Positions 1 through 12,531 of a DNA stretch of 64,000 nt are shown piece after piece. Source of the DNA: Apophysomyces variabilis (lineage: Eukaryota; Mucoromycota; Mucoromycetes; Mucorales; Mucoraceae); NCBI GenBank assembly GCA_002749535.1, contig MZZL01000403.1, positions 520,209 to 584,208 of the forward strand, read 5' to 3'. The notes under the pieces were generated by a model. That model had not been told where the DNA came from. It searched no databases and saw only the letters and a list, made by a program, of their open reading frames with translations. The translations under genes were made by a program, and so were the position numbers. Position 1 is the first letter of the stretch; each line of letters begins with the position of its first letter.

Positions 1-299
1 TTGAGAAGGCTAGCGTAGAAATTACGGTCATCCAAACGACGTTTTGCCATGCGTGCTGACGCCATGGTTGCGAATCGCACCCAGACAACATCCATATATT
101 CAGAGGAGGAAGGATGATCATCGAGCAAATGACATTCTTCTACTTGTCCATAAATTTGACATTGTTTCAGTAATTTCTCAGTTAAACCCAATGCAGGCAC
201 GTTTTCAAATATTAGATAACGTGACTCCTGAGCAACACTATAAACGCGCACAGCTCGAGGCGTCCTGGAATCGCGGTAAGCAGGCCTATTCGTTGCCAT
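1..299 (-). CDS. RBM48-like RRM protein, N-terminal part (runs off the left edge)
   Basis: The reading frame opens at ATG 299 and is still open at base 1, giving 99 codons. The N-terminus carries a PRAVRVYSVAQESRYLIF block followed by an RRM: a first strand (YLIFENVPAL), a helix (LTEKLLKQCQIYG), a middle strand (DVVWVRFATM) and a second helix (SARMAKRRLDDRNFYASLL). This order and spacing match RBM48, whose family has the shape R-A-V-K-V-Y...S-x-Y-L..G-V-P...A-R-x-A-K-R-x-D-x-x-x-F. In animals and plants RBM48 is a nuclear protein that works with ARMC7 in minor (U12) spliceosome function. The gene diverges from RPL17 copy A across 367 bp. RRM membership is confident. The RBM48 subfamily call rests on motif recall, and the C-terminal half lies outside the window. 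Confidence 0.7.
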   Translation of the reverse strand, partial: MATNRPAYRDSRTPRAVRVYSVAQESRYLIFENVPALGLTEKLLKQCQIYGQVEECHLLDDHPSSSEYMDVVWVRFATMASARMAKRRLDDRNFYASLL

Positions 300-666
300 T
301 GAAAGAAAAATAGAGGTGGATAGTGGACATGCAAGCTCCGGCCCGTTTTCCTCTCGAAATCCAGATAAACAGTCACATAAGAAGCCCGGACCGCGGGATT
401 AGCAGACCAAATCCGGTTGGAGAAGAGTATCTTTGAGCGTGGGTTGTGGCGGAAGCTTGCCCCTTCTCTTCGCTTGTGCGTATTTCTCGCAAGGTAAGAG
501 CATGAACTTAATTGGAGGATCAAGGACGTACCGCATCAGAGCAGCTTCTATTGCGGATGGAATGAAATCGATATGGATGGATGCGACATAAACGATGAGA
601 GATTGGATTTTTTAAAAAAGTGTGGTTGCTGATATCGTTATCCTTTTCACGGTAGACTAATCAATC
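300..666. promoter_or_regulatory. Shared upstream spacer of RBM48-like and RPL17 copy A
   Basis: This 367-bp spacer separates two divergent start codons. Minus-strand readings of about 100 codons here lie upstream of the RBM48 start and look non-coding. No TATA box or ribosomal-protein promoter element could be named with confidence. A T-rich stretch lies about 60 bp before the RPL17 start. Confidence 0.5.
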
Positions 667-1460
667 ATGGTCAAATACGCTACTACACCAGCCAACCCCG
701 CCAAGGGTAAGCGTTTCAATACAGTTACATTACGATTTATAACGTTTCCATGAATGAATAGCTGCCAAGTCCAAGGGCGCTTACCTCCGTGTTCACGTAC
801 GTAGAAAATCAAAATGAGAACCTTGTCAGAAATTTAGCACAGGCCTGAATTAACGTTTCATTATAGTTCAAGAACACCCGTGAAGTTGCCGCTGCTATCA
901 AGGGCATGAAGTTGAGCAAGGCTTATGCTTATTTGAACAACGTCACCGAGCACAAGCAAGCCATTCCTTTCCGTCGTTTCAACGGTGGTGTTGGCCGTAC
1001 TGCTCAGGCCAAGGAATTCGGTACTACTCAGGCCCGCTGGCCCGTCAAGTCCGTCAAGTTCGTTACCGACTTGTTGAAGAACGCCGAGAGTAACGCCGAA
1101 GTAATTAAGGGAGAAGAGGGCAGGGAAATAGGCAGGAATAGAAAGTTAACTTTTTGTTGATTTGACAGGCTAAGGGTTTGAACGTTGAGGAGCTCTACAT
1201 CTCCAGTGTCGTTGTGAACCAGGCTCCTAAGCACCGCCGTAGAACCTACCGTGCTCACGGTAGAATGTAAGTGGGGAACGATATAGTTTCAGCACAAGAA
1301 TATTTATACTTCTCTTAGTAACCCCTTCATGACTTCGCCCTCCCACATCGAGGTTATCTTGACTGAAAAGGATGAAGTTGTCCCCAAGGCCACCGACAAG
1401 AAGGTTGTCCGTCTTAACGCTCGCCAATTGGCCCGCAACGCCCGTCTTGCTCGTGCTTAA
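667..1460 (+). CDS. RPL17: 60S ribosomal protein L17 (uL22), copy A
   Basis: Five exons: 667-706, 762-796, 867-1100, 1169-1266 and 1319-1460, giving 182 residues, close to yeast Rpl17 (184). Recognisable blocks are the N-terminal [30 protein letters not shown], the [12 protein letters not shown] loop, [14 protein letters not shown] and [12 protein letters not shown], all typical of eukaryotic uL22, which sits near the polypeptide exit tunnel of the large subunit. Donors are GTAAGC, GTACGT, GTAATT and GTAAGT, and phases agree throughout. A second copy lies at 61748-62523. The two proteins differ at only two residues by eye (Tyr versus His in EEL(Y/H)ISS, and Thr versus Ile in PKA(T/I)DKK). Copy A has an extra phase-0 intron (1101-1168) that copy B lacks. 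Confidence 0.96.
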
Positions 1461-4173
1461 ATTGTAGTTGGCTGGGATGATGGCTGAATAAAGGAAAAAA
1501 ACCAAAAACTATTGTTTCTTAGAAGATGATACTGGATTCGTGATGATATGACAAGTATTGTGGCGGGCGGGTATGGATGACTGTCTTGTTTAACACTGCA
1601 TCTGAGAACATTTGGAATATCTGTCGATGATATCAAAGAACGCATCAAACAACTTTTGTTTTCCTTTCCGGTGCCTGTACATGCAGAACAACAAACGGGA
1701 TGAGCTATCCATCGGCATGTGTGTTTAATAACTAGTTTCCGTTTATTCAACAGAGCATTGGCTGTTTCAACAAATATTTATGCGCTATTATATGCCACAA
1801 TGTTTCACAAAAGTTAATTTTCCTGTTCGTCTATCGGTCTATCGGTCATGCTTTGATGTTATGGGAGAAATGGGTAAAGACTATCGTGATTTGCAAACAA
1901 ATGAAAGGGACTAGAATGCAGGAAATAGATTAATGGCCCTTTTGATCGAGCAATAATGAATGGTAGAATATCAAAATTTGACCGAGCCGAGTCTGTGGTT
2001 TTCTGTTGCTTGGACGCAAAAGCTTATGCTGCTTTTCTACACTTTCGTTGTTCTAGCGAATAGATCTGCTAATATAAATATCCACATAGTAACAAATACG
2101 AGGGGAAACGTCTTTGGTTGATTTGCTCATGTGTTCATTTGTTTTTGAAAGTGAATCCTTCTACTTCATAAACTTGGTGATTAAATACGTCATACATTAA
2201 TACGGATCTTACGATCTTTCTGCTTTTTTGCATCATCAGACATAAGAACAAGCAGGGTCCTTCGTTTCAAAGGAAAAGAAATTACATGCAAACCTTCTTG
2301 AAACACGTAGCAGATACATGGTGTTCAAGAATCATATTCTCTGGCTCTCATAAATGCTATATAAATTTTTAAACTTTAGTTTAGGTGTACTCACACGCTT
2401 TACAAAGTAAGGTTACTGTAGAGCTATTTCTCGCTGTCTCTCATGAGAGGGTCATCTTGAAACCAAGTAGCTCCCTGTTAAATACCACGAGAGGAGTGAA
2501 TATATCGTTGGTCAACCATGCCGATGACGAAGAACACAAAGATGCATGCAGGTCAAAAAACCTGTAGAGAGCCACACGTAAAGAAAAAGAAACAGGAAAT
2601 GTTGTCTTCGACCCAGGCTGAGTTTTCCTCCTCTATTGCAAGCCATGGTAATCATAGAAGTCACACAAAGCTATCGTGTGACAGATATGTATGCTGGCAA
2701 CAGCTATCAAAGTTGACGGGAATTTACGGGAGCGCAAGTTTGGTGAGCACCTGTTTTCAGCATAGGAAGTATGACCTAGCCGGATCTGTACAAAAGTAAA
2801 AATTCGGGATCTTAAATCGCTACGTAGTTCGATTTGACTCTCTGACTAAAGGGCATTGGATCGCAAGAAGTGCAAGTCGATCATTAATCAGATAACAGAA
2901 AATAGTTACGCTCAAGGTCATGGTGATGGTGTGATTTCGTTCACGTTACACTTCCTTTTTTGTATCTGTGTTGTTATGTGCGAATGTATGTATATGCCAT
3001 GGCAGTGGCTGACTACCGCTTCTCTGTTCGTTTCGATTCCATATATAGACTATGGCTTTTCAATCACCATTGCCAGTTATCAAATGACTCATAAAGAGCT
3101 TACCTATTTTTTTAAGCATAGTACAATATGAGCATCATCATGGACCTTTTTTCAGGTAAGAGATCATCTTTCCATTTGTTGGGTGTCGTTCAAAATCTTT
3201 TCATCGTTCCAGACGGAAGAATGCCAGGTCCAAGAACCTGTGTGCTAAGTTTAGCCTTAGTTTGTTACGTTTCCTTTTCCAGAAAATCCGTCTACATCGG
3301 TTGCACTAACGATCGATTTTTTCACACCTGCTACAGAAATATTTGTTTTATGATGCATGAGGATGTCAAAGAATAACGACCTTTGACTTGCAGTATTCCT
3401 TTCTTTATTGCTTTGATTTGTCTCTGTGGGTTCGTCCAAAGCAAAGATCAAGCTACTGTTCTCTTTTTTGGCTTCTGTATAAGTAGGATACAAGATGCTC
3501 CCCGTAAGCTAAGCGCGGCACACATTTGATGGCATGCTTTATTTACGTTATTTTGTTCAATAGCCCATAAGAAGAAATACGGCGCTCGGAAAAAGTAAGC
3601 CTAAAAGGAAAAGCGAGCTGTTCCTCTACGAGGGATAAATGGTAGAGCGATATGATCTGATTACTTAACTCCAGAGTTCGGTTTCTTTTTTTTCTTTGTT
3701 GTTCTGCGTGGTACGACAAGATGTCTCTTTTATAGGTACTGCATCGTTAGATATACTGTGCATGAATGATTTGAGGAAGAATGGTCTTTCCTTCCGAAGA
3801 GAGAAGACAAGTCAAGGCCCAAAATAAGCTATGAAATGAAGAAACTTAAAAAGTTGTCTGAGATCAAGTGACTACTTGACTTTATATCAAGTGATATGCA
3901 TGATAAACATGTCTTCAAGGTTTACAACAGTTGCTTCGAAGGGAAAACGTGTAGAAGAGTGGAAAAAAACAACTGATTTATTTTGGTTTGCGTGTCTTTG
4001 CTGTATCACATGCGTCGTCAGCCGAGAAGGCTCACCTGATTTGTGTGGATCGTTTCCGTACGAAGTTTGTGCAAGTGACAAGCTGAGTTTATATTGGTTA
4101 TAAATTGACACGTCTCCTCTCGTCCAGTTTTTTTTTCCTTTTTTTTCTTTTTCTTTCCAAAGCTCTTTACAAC
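1461..4173. other. Intergenic region without a supported gene
   Basis: About 2.7 kb. Several open readings of 60-100 codons exist (for example around 2385-2800 and 2856-3376), but none has recognisable domains, conserved splice structure or codon use like the neighbouring genes. A weak splice-like pattern (ATG at 3128, a GTAAGA donor soon after) gives no coherent protein. The last 50 bases before the next start codon are strongly CT-rich, a typical leader. Confidence 0.6.
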
Positions 4174-5703
4174 ATGTCTGCTCAAGAAACAACTGCTGTT
4201 ACGCCCGAAAATGCCCCTGCCCCTGTGGCTGCTACTGAAGTTTCAAAGGCTGAAGAGGTGAAGCCTACAGAAACAAAAGAAGAAGAGCAACCAAAGGATG
4301 AACAGCCTACTGAAGAGTCATCCAAGCAAGAGGAAACCAAAGAAGAGTCAGCCGAGGCAAAGACGGCTGAACAGCCTAAGCCTACTCCATCCAGATCAGC
4401 TACAACAGCTAAACGTCTGTCAGCTTTCTTCAACAAAGCTAAAAAGTCACTTGCCACTGCCTCAGATAAGGTGCCATCCGAAGAACTGCCCAAGGATAAA
4501 TCGCCTGCTGTTCCTGCTGAGACAGAACAATCTGCGGAGATTCCTGTGTCGGAAGTTGCCCCTGCTGCAGAAGAACCTGTCGCTACTACGGCCACGACAA
4601 CTACTGAGGCTGCTACTCCTGCGGCTGAGGCTGAAAAGAGTGAGAAGCGCAAGTCAAAGTTCCTTCCCAATATTTTCAACCGAAGCAAGGTAAATAAGAA
4701 GCCATATGAAAAGGCTTTTGTTTTTTCTTGTGATCATTTGATTTTTTTGTGGCAAATCCGCTCGATCGGAGCATAAAAATTCGAACGTCTTTTTTGGGCG
4801 TGCAATGTGTGACATTGGGGACGATCATCCTTCCCGGGTAAACTAATCCAAAATGAATTTTTAGAGCCCCGCGAAAGAAGCTGAACCCAAATCGGAAGAA
4901 GCCACCACTACTGAAGCAGAACAAGGTACACCTTACTCCTTTCTCAGAAAAATCATGCTAACCCCCTTTCAGTAACTCAAGAAACTACCGAACAAACTCC
5001 AGCAACCACAACGGAGGCCACTTCTCCCACTGTTGAAAACGCCGAGACCTCGGCCACTACTCCTCATAAAGAACAACCTAATGTGATTGATCAGATCAAA
5101 CGTCATTCTTTCGTCAACAAATTCTTCGGAAAGAAGAAGGAAACTGAAAAACATGCTACTGAAGAACAGCATGCTACAGAACCAACCGAAGAAACTACTA
5201 CTACTGCTGCTGCCGTTTCTGAACCTGCTCCTCCTACGACTGCTGCCGGTAAGCTTCGCCTTCCAGTACCTTTTTTGTTTTTGGCAAAAGACATGTGAAC
5301 TTCTGTAAACAAACAAAAAAAAAAGACGATGAAGTGCACATGTAGAGAACCAAATCCTGATTCACATTTCTAATCATTCACAAAAATAGAACCTGAAACA
5401 GAAGAACCTGCTGCTGCCCCACAGGAAGAGGCTGCCAAGCCTACCTCTCGTCCCAGCTCGCCTTTGGGTCGTCGTTTGACCAGTCTGTTCAAGCGCAACA
5501 AGAAGGAAAAGAAGGAGAAGCATGACGGATCGGCTTCATCATCTGAGGAACAGCACCTTGCCACTACCTCAGAAGAAGCTCCTGTGCCCCCTGCCAAGGA
5601 TGATCAGCCACCCAAGGTTGAGGAAACGGTTGAAGAACCCCTTGCCACTCCTGCTACTACTGCTGCACCTGCAGCTTCACCTGCCGTCCAAGCGACTGCG
5701 TAA
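4174..5703 (+). CDS. Low-complexity acidic Ala/Thr/Glu/Pro-rich protein with four basic amphipathic modules
   Basis: Four exons: 4174-4689, 4865-4925, 4973-5248 and 5390-5703, giving 388 residues. I do not recognise a named family. Long acidic stretches rich in E, A, T, P and Q are punctuated by four short basic-hydrophobic modules: RLSAFFNKAKK (about 80-93), KFLPNIFNRSK (158-172), FVNKFFGKKKE (234-248) and RLTSLFKRNKKEKKEK (about 311-328). All share basic residue, hydrophobic, spacer, aromatic pair, then Lys/Arg cluster. This suggests repeated membrane- or partner-binding motifs tethered by disordered linkers. There is no signal peptide or membrane segment. A 50-bp CT-rich tract precedes the ATG. 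All exon phases agree and the same composition continues across exons, so the model is good although function is unknown. Confidence 0.8.
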
Positions 5704-6100
5704 ATGACATTGTTCATTTGTTTCTAATTTCTTTTTTACTTTCTTTAATACGGCTCGCCCGGTGAAATACTTTTTAAGTTTCTTCTTATTTCTCTCAGCT
5801 TGATGCACCTTTCTTTCTTTCTTTCTTTGGATTTCTACCTTCTATTAATATTGTTAATTTCCATTCCAAACCTTTCCTTCTTTTCTAGCCAACTTAATGA
5901 TAACTCTTTCTTTTGTGCCTCTATTCTTCGTTACACAGTAATAAATATCGTATCTTTGTCATGTTGCACGAAGAGCAGTTATGGCGCCACGATAATAAGG
6001 ATGTATCTCAAGTGTAGACGCACGAAATATAAAAGAAAAATGTCATAAATTTTGTATTTACACTGAAGAATAAGAGAGAATAAAGGAAAAAAACAACTTT
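5704..6100. other. Convergent 3' spacer
   Basis: About 400 AT- and CT-rich bases between the stop codon of the four-module protein and the MCM5 stop codon, holding a short (CTTT)n run near 5810-5828. A shadow open reading at 5800-6048 has low-complexity composition and is not credible as a gene. Confidence 0.6.
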
Positions 6101-8993
<2,893 letters not shown>

Positions 8994-9453
8994 GCTGTTC
9001 GTTTTGGACAAGTACGCGAGACGAACGCCAAAAAACATTTAAATTTTTTGGAGACTATTCAACAACCGATAGGAAAGTCCATCCAATCATATCATAGTCA
9101 ACCTTGGAAACAAGTCATCCGAACATCGATCATAACCTACTAAACAAAAACAGGAGGTACATCTAGCGTCAATATCGCTAGGCTCCATTTTGTCATCTCA
9201 ATCACAGAGAATGCGCTACTGTACAGTTTATTTGCAACACACCACTTACGTAAAGGTTAAGTAAAAGACATAAAAGGAAAAACAAGATAGGGTAAGGATG
9301 CCTTGTCCCCGGAGACGAGAATGGAGAAAGCTCTCTTTGTAAGTTAGCTTTTCAACAATCGGACCATGCTATATAAGAAAAGACACAAGCAAGAGACAAA
9401 TAAAGCGAAAAATATACATCGGTCTAATTTTTTAATGCCCCATCTCTGTATGT
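8994..9453. other. Spacer between MCM5 start and VRG4 stop
   Basis: About 460 bp holding the MCM5 promoter and the 3' end of the GDP-mannose transporter gene, both on the minus strand. I see no additional open reading of interest and no clear cell-cycle box (ACGCGT) near the MCM5 start. Confidence 0.5.
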
Positions 9454-10812
9454 TTATAGCTTGTTATTAGCCTTGGCGGCATCCATAGCGCTTTGGCTTG
9501 ATGATGACATGGGAATATTGTCAGATCGACCGTTGGAAGACTTGTTGCTCGCGGTTTTGGCATAAGAGTACACAAGACCAGCAACAAAACCTGAGTATCA
9601 TAATGACTTTAGTCAATGCCCTCTATAATATAGTTAGCTCAAATACTTGCCAACAAGAATCGCGCTTATATTGCCGAAGTTCGCCCGATCACCAAAGAAT
9701 ATGATTCCTGAAGCTGCAATGGGGAGCTTATTCAACGCGCCCACCATGGAATAGGTGGTAGAGGAAGTGGTTCTGACACACCATGCTGAGGCATAAGACA
9801 TGGCGAACGCAGAGACACCCGAAAATATCATAGCCCAGATCATCTGGTGACGGCTCTCTGGTGGACTGTGCAATCATCAAATGAGCGATCCTTTTGTCAC
9901 ACCACGTGCGATCCACTTACAACATCATTTCAAAATTTTCAGTGCTCCAATCTTCAAAAATGAAACTAGGAATCAGCAAAATCGGGATTGATAGCAAATT
10001 GTTGTAGAACACTGTATCGAAATCCTTGAAATTGGTCAATTTGATTCGTTTGCGCATATACAGAACAAATGCGGCCGACGATAGACAATTGGTTGCCATC
10101 CAGAAGTATCCAATAAACGTAGTGTTGAGCTTCACAATCACTGAAAGGGTTTCTGAAATGTCGGCCCAGCCGGCAATCACGGAGGAGAGTACCTGGAAGG
10201 ATTCATTTCAGTTTTCTACGGGAAGTCCATATCTTTCTGCATACCATCAACCCGAAGGATATCAGCATCAATCGTGTAACAGTTCCTCCAAACCACACAA
10301 CTTCACCATATGCAATCAAAATGATCGTCAAGTTTTTGAAAATGGTGTAGATCGGAATACGGAGATATTGAAGTGACTTCGAACCGGTGTAGATCATGGC
10401 CACCAGTGCGAATGCGATAGGAAACCATTTGCGAGCTTCGTCTTTATCAAAATCGCGATATTTGATGAGGTTAAGAAATTTGAAAGACTGTAACAAAACG
10501 ACGGTGACCACATTCTGAACAAAATGGAAGCGTAAAATATGAGTACCAAAAATAGATATAAACTAAAATAACACATACCTGCACCGTCAACAGCAAGAAA
10601 TTCATATTAAAACCGGAACCACTGACGACATATTTGTTGGTCACTGTCATTAAAATACTCGCAAGACAATAACTTGCAATGGGCAATGCCGCGCGCGCTG
10701 CAGGAGAGAGCTGTATTATTGATGGGGCGACAATGGAAGGACCTGGGTAAGGTGGTGGCATGTCATCTTGGTCCTTTACGACAATCCGATAATCTTGCTT
10801 TCCCTCAGACAT
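9454..10812 (-). CDS. VRG4: Golgi GDP-mannose transporter (Vrg4 family)
   Basis: Five exons (10579-10812, 10245-10514, 9921-10192, 9651-9865, 9454-9590) give 375 residues. The protein exchanges GDP-mannose for GMP across the Golgi membrane, supplying lumenal mannosylation. Family signatures are visible: FYNNLLSIP (the FYNN motif), GALNKLP in the nucleotide-binding region, [14 protein letters not shown] early on, and [19 protein letters not shown]. Hydrophobic segments typical of a ten-helix nucleotide-sugar transporter run throughout. The hydrophilic tail is rich in Ser, Asn and Lys and ends KANNKL. Intron 4 (9591-9650) has a GC donor (GCAAGT), which is the only way to join VG and [12 protein letters not shown] in frame. 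The promoter side runs into the assembly gap about 110 bp upstream of the ATG. Confidence 0.93.
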
Positions 10813-10922
10813 TTCGTTTAACACCGTAATAAATGGATGGGCGAAAGGGAGATGTGCAAAAGAGAAAGAAAAAAGAACTGTCAGAACGCAAATGCGAAAA
10901 AGAAAAAAAAAAAAAAAAAAAA

Positions 10923-11311
10923 NNNNNNNNNNNNNNNNNNNNNNNNNNNNNNNNNNNNNNNNNNNNNNNNNNNNNNNNNNNNNNNNNNNNNNNNNNNNNN
11001 NNNNNNNNNNNNNNNNNNNNNNNNNNNNNNNNNNNNNNNNNNNNNNNNNNNNNNNNNNNNNNNNNNNNNNNNNNNNNNNNNNNNNNNNNNNNNNNNNNNN
11101 NNNNNNNNNNNNNNNNNNNNNNNNNNNNNNNNNNNNNNNNNNNNNNNNNNNNNNNNNNNNNNNNNNNNNNNNNNNNNNNNNNNNNNNNNNNNNNNNNNNN
11201 NNNNNNNNNNNNNNNNNNNNNNNNNNNNNNNNNNNNNNNNNNNNNNNNNNNNNNNNNNNNNNNNNNNNNNNNNNNNNNNNNNNNNNNNNNNNNNNNNNNN
11301 NNNNNNNNNNN
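10923..11311. other. Assembly gap (N run)
   Basis: A run of 389 N bases, flanked on both sides by A homopolymers (about 20 A on the left and 13 A on the right). The gap lies in the upstream region of the GDP-mannose transporter gene. Open readings translated across it are artefacts. Confidence 0.99.
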
Positions 11312-12531
11312 AAAAAAAAAAAAAGGAGAAGGTACACGTCACTGAGACAAAAAGTATTTAAATCTCTCAATGTTCAAATGTGAATGTAATACATTCAACT
11401 TGCTACTCTACTTGATCCTGATCAATGCGTTAAATGGAACTTGCTTGAGAACAGCCTTCTTCGCTATTTCTACTATGACAGAGACCGGAAAACGGTTAAC
11501 ACAGACTATTGTTTCAGCAGCCAGTACATAGTGTCACGCAAATCTTTGTACAGTCAGAAACGCTTCTTCGCACCATTCTTTTAAGAAAACCGTTGATGAA
11601 TTGACCATATCAAATTTTTTCGCTTGCCATATGGCACGTTGTACGCTTAAAACATACATTATGGCTTACGCTAGAGTAATCTGAGTATACAAGATGGGGC
11701 TATGTTTCGTTGTTTGCTAGGTTGATGATATGAATGATTGCCAAAAATGAAACAGTAAGAAACGTAGTCAGTTTCAATGTTTGGCTTCTTTTTTGTGGTT
11801 GTCTAAAAATTGATTGCGATGGTGCACAAAAACCTGGGATCAGACGCAATAACAGCAAAATAGTTTCGAGTTGAACTGTGGGATATAGATCTCCCGCCAA
11901 AGAGTTCAATGCAGATTATATTCATGAATTGGCTTTCACTCTGCGATCTTGTGATGCTTAAGCCAGCTGGGCGCTGAAACATAAGTTTATACAATGCCAA
12001 ATTAAGGCGCTAGCAACGGTACGAATAAGTTGTCATCACAAGCCGGTCATTTAATACTATTGCCGATAGTTTGCTGATATATTTCGGCACTTCCATCACC
12101 ATGTATTGCAAAGAGATCTGCGACTTCAAGCCCAAGATAAACTTAGGTTACAGCCGTCTGTGGGTCTACATGCACCGAAATGGGAACATGCATCGTGTCT
12201 TGCACATGATAATCTGACTAGGATTAACACGAGAATGAAACATGATCCAGGTCTTAGCTAGCAACAAAGGACCATGGTATACCAAGTCCGCCAGGGCTCA
12301 CGGACGAGACGAAAAGCAATCTTGTTAACATACGAGGAAGAGCAATGAATGACAGCGTCCCGTTTATGCTCGTTTCTATGTATGACAAGGGTGATGGTTA
12401 CGATGCCCAAGCGCTGACAGATTCTGTATCCGCAGATCTTCTTTATCGGAAATATCATTTAGCCGACATCTCAATTTCTTTAACACTGAGTTACCGGCTG
12501 ACCCTTGGTCTTTCCCTTTTCCATTGCACAC
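11312..12531. other. Intergenic region without a supported gene
   Basis: About 1.2 kb of AT-rich sequence between the gap and the vacuolar protease gene. Short open readings on the minus strand (11700-12000 and 12258-12458) show no domains or splice continuity. Confidence 0.6.

Noticed and set aside
212..523. 103-codon minus-strand reading near the left edge
   Set aside because: The RBM48-like frame starting at 299 on the same strand has RRM conservation; the longer reading uses another frame and a non-ATG start.
2385..3376. Cluster of plus-strand open readings between RPL17 copy A and the four-module protein
   Set aside because: No domain, low-complexity composition, and attempted splicing (for example using a 34-nt intron near 3250) gives no coherent protein.
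4182..4688. 168-codon minus-strand open reading opposite exon 1 of the four-module protein
   Set aside because: It is the antisense shadow of a codon-biased, low-complexity exon; the plus strand has a consistent four-exon model and a CT leader.
8994..9038. Upstream in-frame ATG extending MCM5 by 15 residues
   Set aside because: The added residues (MFFGVRLAYLSKTNS) are not Mcm5-like; the ATG at 8993 aligns with family starts.
10833..11383. Several long open readings across the N run
   Set aside because: They are translations of N and flanking poly-A/poly-T, not sequence.
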